Origin: Primulina eburnea
Taxonomy: Eukaryota; Streptophyta; Magnoliopsida; Lamiales; Gesneriaceae
Reading direction: 5' to 3'
Assembly (NCBI RefSeq): GCF_022965805.1
Contig: NC_133101.1
Span: 43,375,642 to 43,439,641 of the forward strand
Length of the DNA stretch: 64,000 bases
Numbering within the stretch: position 1 is the stretch's first letter; each line of letters starts with the position of its first letter. The translations under genes were made by a program, and so were the position numbers. The notes beneath the pieces were generated by a model, which had not been told where the DNA came from, made no database searches, and worked only from the letters and a program-made list of their open reading frames with translations. Positions 1 to 12,083 of this stretch are shown here, piece after piece.

Positions 1-795
1 CTTAAACACTGCCATATATCGAGGCAATGACAATCAAATATTTGATTTTGGGAGGCTCAAGTTAAATCAAACTCGAGTTGTGCAATCCTGAATCAACATT
101 AATTTATACCTTTCTCTTCTCGCTTTGATAAAGTCAAAGTCTCGAATTCCGATCTGTCCATACTCAATCTGCTAATGACAATATCGAATAGACTTTGTCA
201 ATGTACAACTCAATTCAAGACTTGTTCTGATCAATACTCAAACCAAGAAATAATCTGATCAACGTCAATTATACAACAATACAATCTCAATCAATAGCGA
301 ATCTCATTAATATCAATCTACTGATGTTTCGACGGCATAATAATACAATCTCAATAACCCCGTCAGTCTCAACACCACAGATATAATAACACGGCTCATA
401 ATCAATATCAGTACAACTCATCATCTCAACAATAACGGATTATAATCTCAAATCTGTACAATCTCGATCATATCAGTTCTGAAAAATTATAACAATTACA
501 TACGGTATTTGTTCTTCAATCCGGTCTTGATTATACAATGTCTACTATGTCAAGGACAGCATATATTAATCATATCTGATTCTAGCAGTATCATAATTTT
601 AAATCATATCAAAACGTAACAAAACTTACGTCCAGTTGTAGCTCTCGTCGATAGAAACACGGTACCGAAGTCGGATTGAAGTTTGGATGGACGGATTGTT
701 CGTAAATCAAGTTCTAAGTCTAAGAATTTCAAGCCTTTCCCCTAGATTTTGTTTTCTTCCCCCGGCCACTGAATAAAGGAAAGGATTTATATATA

Positions 796-797
796 AA

Positions 798-854
<57 letters not shown>

Positions 855-890
855 GTATGTATGTATGTATATATATATATATATATAATG
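796..890. repeat. AT/TATG microsatellite at the TATA-box position of LTR A
   Basis: About 95 bp of nearly pure (TA)n with a short TATG stretch. In the other family A LTR the same place, just beyond the palindrome array, holds an ordinary TATA box (7890-7900). This looks like expansion of the promoter TATA element into a microsatellite. Confidence 0.85.
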
Positions 891-929
891 CATGTCTCAG
901 CAAAACATGGCTTGTTCTTTGCACTGCAC

Positions 930-1225
930 GTCTCATGCATATGCGCGACACTACTCGGCGCATATGCGCGAGACCTTATCTCTCGGCGCGTGTGTTCTCG
1001 GCAGATCGCGCATGTGCGCGCACCACTTCCGCGCATATGCGCGAGACCTACTGTCTCCGCCTGTTGCAGCTCGCACATATGCGCGCCTCATCTCCGCGCA
1101 TATGCGCGAGACCTTCTGGTCTCACAATTCTTCCTTGCACACTCGTGCATATGCGCGCCTTCCTCTCGCGCATATGCGCGAGGTTTTCTGCCCAACTCGC
1201 GCATATGTGCGAGGTGTACTGTCCT
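930..1225. repeat. Palindrome array CGCGCATATGCGCG in LTR A (left copy)
   Basis: About nine units of the perfect 14-bp palindrome CGCGCATATGCGCG and one- or two-base variants, spaced roughly 20-35 bp apart by unrelated sequence. On the LTR's own strand the array lies just upstream of the TATA region, i.e. in U3. The open frames here are by-products of the repeat. Confidence 0.9.
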
Positions 1226-1339
1226 CGCACATTTGTCGTGTCTTTTCTCGTCTTTTCCTGTCTAATCCTTTCCGTCTATAATCACATTAATTATCACCAA
1301 ATCATTTCAGATTAACGGGATAAAATCTCGGGCCTTACA

Positions 1340-2095
1340 ATTCAGCACATTATAGAAAAGCTCAATTTGTACCCAGTCTTCAAAACCATGATTCGGGCAC
1401 CTCCGCAACAACTTCTTATACCTTTCTAACGCCTCATAAACCTGCTCAAAGTCAGTCTACCTGAAAGTCATAATCTCAATTTTCAGTTGTGCAGACTTTG
1501 CAAGGGGAAAATACTTAGCCAAGAATTTTGTCGCCAACTCCCCAAGGAAAGCGATTGGAGCCATCCTCTTGCTTGGTCCCTGAGAGAAAATGGAAACAAA
1601 CACAATCTAATAATATCGTCAAGAAAATTATTAATCTTTATCGTATCCGTGATTTCCAAGAAGGTCCTCAAATGAACATGAGGATCCGCAGTGGCAGTTC
1701 CCGAAAATTGGTTATGTTGAACCATATTTATCAGAGCAGGCTTCAACTCGAAATTGTTGACATTTATGGTCCCTCAAGAAATTCCAGAATAATGAGTGTT
1801 GATCACTAGTCGGAATGATCTCTGATAGGTATAGCCTCAGGCAGGTTATGTATGTCATTTTCTCTATTTTTGGCCATTGCTTGGATTTCTTCCCTCCTTG
1901 CTTTTCTTAGTCTTCTCGCAGTTCATTCGATCTTCGGATTAAAAATAACCAAGTCAGGGCTTTGCTATCTTAGCATGCACTGTCAAACAAATAAAATGAA
2001 CAAATCAATAATTATAAAATAAAATTAAAATCTCTAAATTAAAATCTAGACTAATTGATAAAAAAAATACTGATATAAATTCAAATTTGACAATC
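1340..2095 (-). pseudogene. OTA-lineage (Athila/Tat) gag remnant
   Basis: The recognisable part is 1483-1746 on the minus strand, 87 codons. It begins with a KPALINMVQ-type motif and carries the PFSLRD.ARGWL..L block shared by gag proteins of Athila/Tat (non-chromovirus) Ty3/gypsy elements. A complete gag would be several hundred residues, so this is a fragment. Matching non-frame sequence leads away on both sides. It lies between the family A LTR and an LTR-like stretch (2096-3340), both minus strand. I cannot separate Athila from Tat without the polymerase. Gag forms the virus-like particle in this family; this copy cannot encode one. Confidence 0.7.
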
Positions 2096-3340
2096 CCTTG
2101 GCGCCTGTTGCGTATTTTCTCCTCGCAAGCGCAAGGTTGTCAAGTTTTAATACATGAAAGTAATGTATCGTTCCCACGAGGAATGTGTATGTAAAAATAT
2201 ACAAGTGCTTTTAATTAAAATAGTCACGACTTTATCTAGAAAAATCAATAAATGGTTTGTTTTACTTAAAATGATTTAATCACCAATAAATATTAATCTA
2301 ATTACTGAATCGAGAAAATATCACTGAGCGTAAATATCTAGATGAGAGATTTCACTAAGTTTCCATGATAATTATTCCTGGTTGAATTTATATTCGTGAA
2401 TTCCTATTATTTAACGACCAAGAATACGTAATTATTTTATTTCCCTTTTCCCAAGTGACGAATAAATTGTACCATTCAAATTTCAATCCAAACATTCATA
2501 ATAAGAATCTAAGTATAATTGATAAATACAAATGATGTTCTTACCTAGGCCTCGCTAAAGTTATATGTCTTCCGAACGATATAAATATTCAACGATGCGT
2601 CTCTAATGATCTATAATCCTAGTCCCTCTCCTGAGTTGTAGAATTCATCAGACAACACACAATTTATGACCAGTAAATTGCAGTCGAGTAAACACAAAGA
2701 AACACAAATAAATCAAACGGAATTGAATCATATAAATAACCACGTCAAATCATCGTATCCACAAAGTTACATCATCATCTAAAATGGAAAATTAATTCAT
2801 AACGGAATCTAAACAAACAAAAAGCATGTTTAAACGTCTAGAAATGGCTACACAAGAAATTAAAAAGGTCGAAAGATAAGATGACAAATCAGAAGTGGAG
2901 TCTCTGTCCCACAGATTCGTCGTTCTTCGTCGTTGCGATCTATTCTTGCGGTCCAATCCTTCGTCTCGTGTATGTATCTTGTTCTCCCGTGTGTTTTTCT
3001 CTCCGCCACTAGCATCGCGGCGCCTGATAATTAGCGCATAGGCGCCCGTCACTCGGCAAGCTAGCGCCACAACATTTGTTCCTTAGCGCTTAGGCGCTAC
3101 TATTTCGCATTGTAGCGCCGCGGCGCTGCGGCTCTTGTGCTTCGGATGTCCTAGCGCTACAGCGCTTGGTTGTAGCGCCTCAGCTCTCGTACATCAACAT
3201 CTCATGCCCATTTGCACCTCTAATTGCCTTCGTTCGTCCAATAGTAGTTTATCTCATGCACAACACAAAAACAACAAAAATCAAGCGTAATTCTGTTCAA
3301 AACTAACATAATTAAAATGGATTAACATATAAATTAAGTG
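2096..3340 (-). repeat. Probable LTR/leader of the reverse OTA remnant
   Basis: About 1.2 kb without coding sequence. Near 2096-2150 there is a GGCGCC-containing stretch and then a CCCACGAGGAA block of the kind found around the leader of OTA elements. The right part holds a GC-rich palindrome array. No clean TG...CA ends were found, so limits are approximate. The next gypsy fragment begins near 3341. Confidence 0.4.
3005..3195. repeat. TAGCGC...GCGCTA palindrome array
   Basis: Repeated near-palindromic units built on TAGCGC and GCGCTA arms with four to five bases between them, for example around 3083-3099, 3112-3127 and 3151-3167. It has the same design as the arrays in LTR families A, B and C but a different core sequence. 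Confidence 0.7.
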
Positions 3341-3676
3341 CAAGACAAGATTCTCGAGAGAGTTGGGACACCAGCCTATAGAGTTGCATTGCCCTCGAAT
3401 CTGGCTGTAGTCCATAATGTGTTCCAAATCTCGATGATGGGGTAGTACATGTCGAATTATTCGCATATGATGAATTATGAGCCTCTGCATTTGACACCGA
3501 ACCTGACCTTCGAGGAAAGACCTATTCAGATTTTGGACAAACAAAAAAGGAAACTCCGGAACAAAGTGATCCAAATGGTCAAAGTCAATTGGCTAAATCA
3601 CTCTGAGGAGGAAGCTACTTGGGAGATCGAGACGGAGATGAGGAGTCGCTACCAACAACATTTCGGCAAGTTTTAA
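3341..3676 (+). pseudogene. Tekay integrase C-terminus and chromodomain remnant
   Basis: Plus-strand reading gives the end of a Tekay polyprotein: the stretch around NVFQISMM, a PNLTFEERPIQILDKQ block, and a chromodomain-like tail with VNWLNHSEEEATWE ending at 3676. One in-frame stop lies near 3443. In Tekay elements this tail follows the integrase and is thought to steer insertion to particular chromatin. A purine-rich tract and an LTR start follow at 3715, as expected at the 3' end of an element. Everything upstream (gag, protease, RT, most of integrase) is missing. Confidence 0.8.
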
Positions 3677-3714
3677 AATTCGAGAACAAAATTCTATTTA
3701 AGGAGGGGTGGAAT

Positions 3715-4404
3715 TGTAAGGTCTAGAAAATTCAGTGACGTAACCTAACTGCATGCAAATTTAGGGTATTATTAAAATATTTAACTAAATGTTTTAAATG
3801 CATTAAATGCATATTTATGACATGGTTACATGTTTTCACCGCATGATTTACTAGAATTGCATAAATTAGAGCTTTTAGCAGTATTCGATGCTCGAACGAG
3901 GAACGAAGACCGGAGACAGTTAAGGAAAAGGTTTCTATTAAATAATTGCTTAATATATGATGCATTTATTATATAATTTTTGAAAATAAGTAATTTCATA
4001 GTATTTTTATACGTCGAGTCATATTTCAAACCGTGGTCGATTTTTAGCAAAATGGAAGACTTTTTGCGGGCTCGTGTAATATTTTTGAAAACGTATTTAA
4101 ACGAAATATTTTACGTGCGTGTTATTGGGCCTAACGGGCTTGATTTAATAGGTTTTTGGGACTTCTACACCATTAGTATTTTCCAACCTAAGCCCCCCAT
4201 TTTTTATTTCACTAAAACCGACCCCAAACCCTAGCGCACAGGCCCTCAGCCTTCCAGCAGTCACATGTGAAGTTCTAGTAGCAATTGGCTTCGATTTTCA
4301 AAGAAAATTCATTAAGGTTAATGTATTGTCCCTCTGGTGTTCTCCGTCTTACTAAATCTGAACACTTCCTAACGGTGAAAACGACTTTTCCATGACGTAG
4401 CATG
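3715..4404 (+). repeat. Tekay-type 3' LTR fragment
   Basis: Starts TGTAAGGTC after the polypurine tract of the upstream fragment. It shares with the LTRs at 13317 and 19204 the AACTGCATGCAAAT neighbourhood and a GAACGAGGAACG-ACCGG block. It is cut at about 4404, where integrase coding sequence of another copy begins. Only U3-like sequence remains. Confidence 0.7.
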
Positions 4405-5280
4405 TAGAGCTATATATTCAAGAGATAGTTAGACTGCACATGATTCCGGTGTCTATAGTGTCAGACAGAGACAAACGTTTCACCTCATCGTTCTGGAAGA
4501 GTCTACATGCAGCATTGGGAACTAAACTACTATTCAGTATCGCGTTTTATCCTCAGGCAGACGGCCAGTCTGAAAGAGTCATACAAATTCTCCGAGCATG
4601 CGTGATTGATTTCCAAGGGAGTTAGGAATCGAAACTACTTCTAGTGGAGTTCACTTAAAATAACGGCTATCAGTCATCCATATGAATGGCTCCATACGAG
4701 GCACTCTATGGAAGGAAATGTAGATCGCCTATCCATACGAACGAGATAGGAGAGAGAGCTATGTTGGGACCCGAGATAGTTCAGCACAACGTTGAAATGG
4801 TCACCAAAATCCGAGATAAAATGAAAACTGCTCAGAGTCGACAAAAGAACTACGTGGCCAAAGAAGACGAGATCTCGAGTTTGCAAAGATAGCACCTATG
4901 AAGGGTGTTATGAGATTTGGCAAGAAATGCAAACTTAGTCCAAAATTCATTGGACCATTTGAGATATTCGAAAGAATGGGAGCATTAGCATATCGAGTGG
5001 CGTTGCCACCTAATCTCGTAGGAGTTCAAAATGTTTTTCACATATCGATGCTTCCCAATTACATGTCAAACCCTTCGCATGTATTGAACTTTGATCCACT
5101 ATAACTTACACCAAAACTGTCATATGAGGAGAGGTCTACTCAAATCCAAGGTAAACAAGAGAGAAATTGCAAAACAAGGTGATAAAGATGGTCAAAGTCA
5201 AGTGGCTGAATCACTCTGAGGAAGAAGCCACTTGCGAGACCAAGTCAGAAATGAGGAGTCGCTATCCCGAATAATTCGAT
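4405..5280 (+). pseudogene. Tekay integrase-to-chromodomain remnant
   Basis: Begins inside the integrase core ([11 protein letters not shown]) and includes the SDRDKRF and DGQSER blocks that hold the second Asp and the Glu of the D,D35E site. It continues through APYEALYGRKC, the GPY/F-like KFIGPFEIF, NVFHISML and a decayed chromodomain. At least three stops and two frame changes interrupt it (near 4623, 4890 and 5103), so it is dead. The 3' LTR starting at 5327 belongs to it: the typical CAAGGACAAAATT stretch and a purine tract lie between them. Confidence 0.8.
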
Positions 5281-7889
5281 AAGTCTTAATTTCAAGGACA
5301 AAATTTTATTTAAGGGATGGAGGATTTGTAACGTCCAAAAACCAACCTACGTAAACCACATGCATGCAAATGAACTAAATTGCTTAAATATTTTATTTAA
5401 TTGTTTAAATTCTTGCACGACGTATATTATATGATTAAAGGTATGATTGCATGGTTAAATGATTAAATTACATGATTTCATGAGAATTGAAGATTTTGTC
5501 CGAATATTCGATAATATGCTGGGGAAAGGATATCGAAGACGACCAAGGAAAAATAAATATTTTTCAATAAAAGTTTTCAAGGCTTCTTAATATGATTAAA
5601 TTTTTCGAAAAACGATAGAGTTCAAATTATTTTACGAGAAGAGTACAAATTTATCCGGGAAGCCGGTTTTGGGCAAACGAGAGGCTTTTAAAAGATCAAA
5701 TGCATTATTTTTGAAAACTTATTTTTATGAAATTTTATTTTTCAATTAAATAGGTGTTATTGGGCATAATTTATCTCTGATGAGTAGGACCAATAGCTCC
5801 TAAACTTAAAGGCCCAAAACCCAAGCCCATTATCATGCAAATTATAATCTATAAAATAAAAACCTAGGCTTATAAACCCTTCCTTCAGCGGAACACTCAC
5901 ACACAATACACACACTAAATTTCGAAAATTATAAGGGAAGAAAACTAAGAGTCTTCGTCACCCGTTCGTTCTTCTTATACCTCATGCCCACGATTGTATT
6001 TTCGAGCGTTCTAAAACGCAAATGCACGTTTCTAAATCAATTTGACGCATCATTCAAACAATATTATGCATATTTGATTATTTTTGCATGAAAAATATTT
6101 ATGTTCGATTAGTGTAATCATAGAACGAATATTACTAAAGTTTTGATTATTTTACGCTTGTTTATTAAACGTTATGATTTCCAAGTGTTGGAACATTTCA
6201 TGTTCGCAATCTTGCTTGTTACTAATAAACTTACCTAAGTGTACAGTTAGCTGAACGTATGTAGGGACCCGGACGCTAATTCATGTCTTAATCATTATTA
6301 ATGTCAAATATAACAATTAAGAAAAGTGAGATTAAATTTTTTTCTTTTTAAATATGAATGCGGAAACGTAATAGTAATCTATCTGATATACATGTGAATA
6401 TAAAAGTACAAGTCATGTACTACATGTTTCTATCTCAACTAGGTTCAACATCTATACATCCAGTGCTGAATCATATCCTGCTTCTGGGCCCGGATCTCCA
6501 CGCTATCTATAATCTCTCATCCTCTTCCTGATCCTGATCATGTCCCACATGTTGTCAAGCACACATACAAAAAAGACAACAACCGGATAACTCCGGTGAG
6601 AATTATATTCCCAGTATAAATCATGTATACATGCATTTCATATAAACAAATATAAATGCATGAAATCGATATTCATAACATGTATCATATCAGAAACATA
6701 AATCCATACAAACTCTGAATCACACTCCGTGACTCACATACTCTGACTCGACTCATCCTAATCTAGGGATGCCGATCTGAATAAGAACATACACCCACCT
6801 ATACTCCCGATCGAGTTGGTGGTACGTTCTTATTCACGGACTTTGGCCCTTTCCATATCGAATATCAGTAATAGAAGAAACTCCAATTCTATCCACTTCG
6901 ATATGACCAAACATCCGGTGTCTTGACCTATCCGTCACAGACTTTAGCACTTTCGCCAATTCACTATCCTGTGACAATGTGCAATGTGCCCGTGACAATT
7001 CCATCATTATCATGCACTCCTGTCACGAGATCAATCGTCTACGATTAGGCATATCCGCCTATAACTCAATACATAAATCAATAAATCAAAGATATCAATT
7101 TCATTCAATTGCAAATATCAATGCAATAAAGTAAAGTATGTGATTTTGGGAAACTCAAGTCAAGTCAACCCGAGTTGTGCAATCCCCGCATCAACATCAA
7201 TTTATACATTTCTCTTCTCGGTCTGACGAAGTCGAAGTATCAAAGTCAAATCTGTCCATATCCAATCTGAAATGACAATATCGAATAGACTGCGTCAATA
7301 TACAACTCAATTCAAGGCCTGTTCTGATCAATACGCAAATCAAGACATCATCTGATCACTGTCAACAATATGATGATACAATCTCAATCAACGAATCCGA
7401 CTAATATCAATCTACTGATGTTTCGACGGTATAACAATACAGTCTTTATAACCTCGTCAATCTCAACATCACCGATATAATACCACAACTCATCATCGAT
7501 ATCAATACTAATCATAATCTTCAATAATAACAGGTCATAATATCAAATTTACACAATCTCAATCATATTGCTTCAGAAAATCATAACAATTTTATAAACA
7601 GTCCGTTCTTCGATCTGACTTCAATTATATACTGATCAGTATACCCAGAACACAATATATCAGTCAAATCATAATTCCCCCAATATCATAATTTCAAAGC
7701 ATGTCACAATTCAATAAAACTTGCGACCTGTTGTACCTGTCGTCACTAGAAACACAGTACTGAATTCGGATTTCAATTCTGACGGGCGGATCTTTCACAA
7801 TCACAAATCTAATTATAAAAAGGCGTAAGGATTTTTCCGTAACCTTCCTCGACCCTTTCCTCGGAATTCTGAAGGAGGAATAAACTTTG

Positions 7890-7900
7890 CTATATAAATA
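7890..7900 (-). promoter_or_regulatory. TATA box of LTR A
   Basis: Minus-strand reading gives TATTTATATAG just downstream of the palindrome array, the expected place of the LTR promoter. Confidence 0.6.
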
Positions 7901-7929
7901 TTGCATTTAGGGACCAAGTGGCTCATTCT

Positions 7930-8240
7930 TCTTGTTGCACGTCTCGCGCATATGTGCGACCTCAACTCGCGCATATGCGCGAGACCTACTGGTGTCCGCG
8001 CTTAGCTTCTCAACAGCTCTCGCATACGTGCGCAACATCGCCGCGCATATGCACGAGACCTACTGTCTCAGCATACTACTACTCGCGCATATGCGCGCCT
8101 CCACGCTGCGCATGTGCGCCCAACTCTCTGGACTCGATACTCATCTTATGCACAGCTCGCGCATATGCGCGAGATATGCGCGAGGTCTTCTGCCACTGTC
8201 GCTCATATGCGCTTCTCCTTGTCGCGCATATGCACTAGGT
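7930..8240. repeat. Palindrome array CGCGCATATGCGCG in LTR A (solo copy)
   Basis: About ten units of the 14-bp palindrome or close variants (CATGTG centres also occur), in the same place relative to the LTR end as at 930-1225. Confidence 0.9.
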
Positions 8241-11200
8241 GTTCTGCCCTCGCACAAACTCTGTGTTTTCTTCCGTCTTTTCGGTCTAATCCTTTCCGTC
8301 TATAATCACATCAATTACCACCAAATCATTTCAGATCACGGTAATCAAAATCTCGGGCCTTACAACGTAACTGAAGCTATCGAAGAATGAAAACTAAAAG
8401 TACCAACTGATTAATCGAACTAAACCAGTTCAACTAATTGTCCAGCTGATAGGTAGTTTAGCAGAAGACCTTCAGAATCCTGGCCAGCTGATGAAAATTT
8501 CAACTGATGAAGAGTCCAGCTGACCAGTTCAACTGTAAAAGTGAAAACAGTTCAACTGACGAGTCAACTGATTTCACCAGCCCAACTGATGATCAGTTCA
8601 GATGACCAGTTCAGAGCATCAGTTAGAAAAAATTAGTTGCAGAACACGACAAGCTTATTCAATTGAATCCAGGTGTGTACAAAGGTACAAAAACAATTGT
8701 CCAGTTAAAGGACGATAATAGACGTTACATCAGTGTTTAAAGACAAAACATTCCAGAATGGTTGTCGGAAAGTACAAGATAAATATCAAGGAACAGATTC
8801 AAAATGAAACGGATACAATAGAATATGAAGATCAGTGAAGACAACAGAACAATAAGAGTGTGTAAAAAAGAAAGGCACGATCAAACTTCGCACCTATAAG
8901 TAAAAGATAAATCTCAGTTATGACAACAGAACAATAAGAGTGTGGGAAGAAGAAGGGCACACAGAGAGCCTTATCAGCTTACAAAAAGTAATCATCCCAG
9001 TTGTGAGGGAACACTTCAACGTGTTATCACCTTAGTATAAAAGCTCTTTTCCCTCAGTGTGTGAGAACACCTTCATGGTGTATTCATTGTTCAGTTCTCA
9101 CACACTCACACAATATCACTCACATATATCAGATATTAGAGCTTAAAAGATCGATTGAGTGAGTCTTGCACAAAGACGTAAAACTTTTGTATGTAGTCTT
9201 TGACACACAGATGTTAAACAAGTGTTGGCTGGAAGGTGTTGCCTTCAGTCTAGACTAGGAATTCAGTTAGGCAGTAGAGTAAGTCCTAAGCTAAGTGGGT
9301 TTGTACGAGTTGTATAAATCAAAGTCTTCTAGTGTATCCTACCCAAGGAGGTAGAAGGGGTGACGTAGGAGCAGTTAAAGTCTCCGAACATCCATAAACA
9401 TATCTTGTGTTCTTAACTGTTTAACTATCATTTTCAAACTAATTTGATGATTTTGAGTTGTTATCAGTTCAATTCTCACCATAACTGAACTGATATATGC
9501 AAGAACTAATCCTCTTTATATCATTTAATCAGTTTGCACAAGTTAAAAGATTTAAACTGATTAGCTTTCTTAACGAAGGATTATTACGAGTATTTTCCTC
9601 TTGGTTTATAACCAAATTCGATTTAATTCATTGGTTTTTACATTCTTAGAACATGAGCTATTGTAGCTCATTGAGAATATTGTGTTTGAAACACCTTCAA
9701 ATTGCCCAAACCGAGCCCATCACCAAGGGATAGGCTGCCAACTTGGGACGACTTATGGACAGAACATGGACGTTTTAGGAATTAAACGAATCCTGGAGTC
9801 GAGTTGGCTAAATAAGAACACGCCTAGGTTTTAGCAATATAAACGATGGGAAGATGGCTCGGCTAGGTGGCTTGGAACCATGTGGCTCGGCCAGGGTTTG
9901 GGCTGGGACTAGGTGTGGGTCATGGTTCAGGGTCTGGAAGGGTACTAGTAGGGCTAGGACCCATGGTTAGCCAGTACAGAAGAGTCCATGCCATGCGTGT
10001 AGGGTGCAGCCTAGTGCTACTGCTATGTGGAGGGTAAAGGCTTGTCTAGGGTGGTTTAGGCTTGGTCTGAGCGTGGACCAGTGAGGGTCAGAAGGGTTCG
10101 GGCATGGGATGGCTCAAGTTAAGAGTTCTAGCCGAGTGAGGAGTCCTAGCGCGCAAGTCTTCGACCGCGGCTTGTGCTGGAACTTGTGGCGTGGGCTAGG
10201 GGCTAGTTAAATGGGTCAGGGCTGATCAGTATCGTCCCTAGGTGGTCTAGGCAGGGGTTGGCTCGAGGTGGCTCGAGTGTGGTTCGAGTAAAACGTGAGA
10301 TGGCTCGAGGGAACTAGCTAGGGTTCGTGATATTGAAGTTTAATGGTTAAGGGGTCGAAACATGGTCCACGGGGGTCGATTCATGGTTCATGGGGTTTTT
10401 AGATATGAAAATTCTTGAGAAGAAAATATTAAAGTTTGAATTAATTTAGGAATTTAAACGTTTCACGAATTAGTAAATAAGAAATTAATTAGAAAGCCTC
10501 GAATTTAAGCTAAATAAAAATATTAAAAATTAAATTTAAACTTAAATAATTATTTGAGATGGTCTAGAGTCAATAAAAGTGAGAAAAAGTCAAAATTGAG
10601 AAATTTGACGTCTAGGGGCAAAACAGTCATTTTACATCTGGGTAGTACGATAAGGGTTGGCAGTATCCCGACGGGTTATAATGCATGTTAAAAGATATTT
10701 TATGGTGTTTAAAATGAAAATATGATATTTTATGATTTTTAGTTAAGATATGCAATTTTTACTGTAAATGCTATTTTGGAAAGTCATGTTTTTTTTATGA
10801 GTTAAAAATGAAAAAGGAAAATATTTTGAAGGATGTGAATTGATTGTGACAGAGAGGATATGGTATATGATTTTTTGGAATATCGTGAGAGAAAAGGCCC
10901 AGAGAGAACCCGTTTATGGGAAAAAATCTCAGAGGGAGCCCAACGATCGTATTCTATTTTACGTTGGTGCCTAGTGCCCTCCATATGCGCAATGGTGAGC
11001 TAAGACTGATCAGTCGACAATAGGATAAAATACTAGTCACTTTCAAGGATCAAACTTTACCCAAAATGATAAATGATTGAAAACTTTTCGATTTGACGAT
11101 TTACGCTTTATTTATGCTTACAAGTTATTTTAAATAAAAGTATGATATTTAATGCATGTGCTTGTATATGTATTATTTTCTACTCCTGTTTAGACCGTGC

Positions 11201-11555
11201 TGAGTCATTAGACTCACTAGGTTTGAATGATGTGGGTGATGATGTTATTGAGGGAGGTGCTGACGCTTGAGTGGTACACTCTTTTTTCTCCGCATTAGCT
11301 TGATAGTTAAAAGATTTAATAAAAATTAATGTTTTATTAGATATTTTTGTGTTTTATTTTGAAGTAAGATGATCTTGTTAAAGGTTGGAGTTAAATTTTG
11401 TTAACCGATGATTTTGAGATTTTTAGGCACTTGAGATTTTAAATTTTAAATTATTTTGATTTATGAAAATTTTAAGTTATTTAAATGATGGAATTCAAAA
11501 TTAATTATAAAATAATTTAGTAGGATTTTAAAGGTAAAAAATAGAAGATGTTTCA

Positions 11556-12083
11556 ATACGTTGTATGTTTGATTTTAAGAAAATATATGTATATTCATAA
11601 ATTTTACAAGTGATAATATAATGACTTGTTTTTTGAGGAAGTGAGTTGGTTGTGACTAATACAAACACGAACACGAACACGAAAATGTAAGGTCAAGGCT
11701 CAATTGACGGGTGAGAGTGTTGCTGATGTCCTAGCCGCCGGGTACCGCGGTTATACGTTGATAGATCCATCGACCTAGAGCTGATACAAAAGTCACAACT
11801 AATGATTTGAATTCAATAAAGGAAAATGAATACGTATAAAATGATATGTTATGATATGACATGATTTGATATGGCCCGATATGTTGATGTTTATGTTTAT
11901 GCTTTGACATATCACGAAACTTATTTTGGTTACATTATTTTTTAGTATTGCATGATATGTATATGTACTTGTTATAACGGTTCAGGTGTGTTGAGTTTTA
12001 AACTCACTAGGTGTGATTGATGCAGGTGATCATGTGGATGAGGAGACTAGAGGCGCTGAAGACTGAGTAGGCTAAGTTGGGGG
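11556..12083 (+). repeat. Tekay LTR fragment, sense
   Basis: A mid-LTR segment with the GTGAGAGTGTTGCTGATGTCC block, the ATGGATCCATCG-like block and the GTGTGTTGAG...ACTCACTAGG block shared with LTRs D and E. It lacks both LTR ends and is followed immediately by a related segment in the opposite orientation. Confidence 0.6.

Larger units (their letters stand above)
1..1339 (-). repeat. Tekay-type LTR, family A, partial (right end intact)
   Basis: Reverse-oriented LTR cut by the window edge. It matches 7130-8364 over its length in the same order: the same AT-rich block, palindrome array, and terminal segment ending in GGGCCTTACA, which read on the minus strand gives the TGTAAGGCCC LTR start. 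The rest of this element lies left of the window, so I cannot tell a solo LTR from a full element. No target duplication can be tested. Confidence 0.85.
6260..8364 (-). mobile_element. Tekay family A solo LTR
   Basis: A 2105-bp reverse LTR. Plus-strand ends are TGTAGGGACC (6260) and GGCCTTACA (8364), flanked by a perfect 5-bp duplication ACGTA (6255-6259 and 8365-8369). Its 3' terminal sequence resembles that of families B and C. No internal sequence, hence a solo LTR. It interrupts the copia solo LTR only 74 bp from that LTR's start. Confidence 0.93.
6186..9722 (+). mobile_element. Copia (Sirevirus-type) solo LTR
   Basis: Starts TGTTGGAAC at 6186 and ends CCATCA at 9722. The flanking 5 bp are identical (CCAAG at 6181-6185 and 9723-9727), a perfect target duplication. 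Sequence near 9330-9400 (AGAAGGGGTGACGTAGGAG and neighbours) matches the Sirevirus LTR at 50330-50390. The solo LTR is itself split by a family A LTR; its own length is about 1.43 kb. No internal region is present, so it arose by LTR-LTR recombination. Confidence 0.9.
5327..11555 (+). repeat. Tekay LTR (E-like) interrupted by nested solo LTRs
   Basis: Starts TGTAACGTCC and ends ATGTTTCA at 11555, like element E's LTR (53610-56702). It is split after 6185 by a copia solo LTR and resumes at 9728. Removing the insertion and one CCAAG copy leaves about 2.7 kb, against 3.1 kb for E. The right part (9728-11555) contains the GGCTCGAG-rich block, the GGGCAAAACAGTCATTTTACA block and the AGACTCACTAGG block seen at the same places in E. 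No coding sequence. Confidence 0.8.

Noticed and set aside
857..1315. Overlapping 130-150 codon ORFs rich in Cys, Arg, Ala
   Set aside because: They are readings of the CGCGCATATGCGCG array in several frames; similar frames appear at 7918-8390 only because the same repeat is there.
9723..11555. Host gene or promoter in the GC-richer stretch 9880-10340
   Set aside because: It aligns by position and wording with the GGCTCG-rich part of E's LTR (50740-50880, 54640-55200), so it is LTR sequence.
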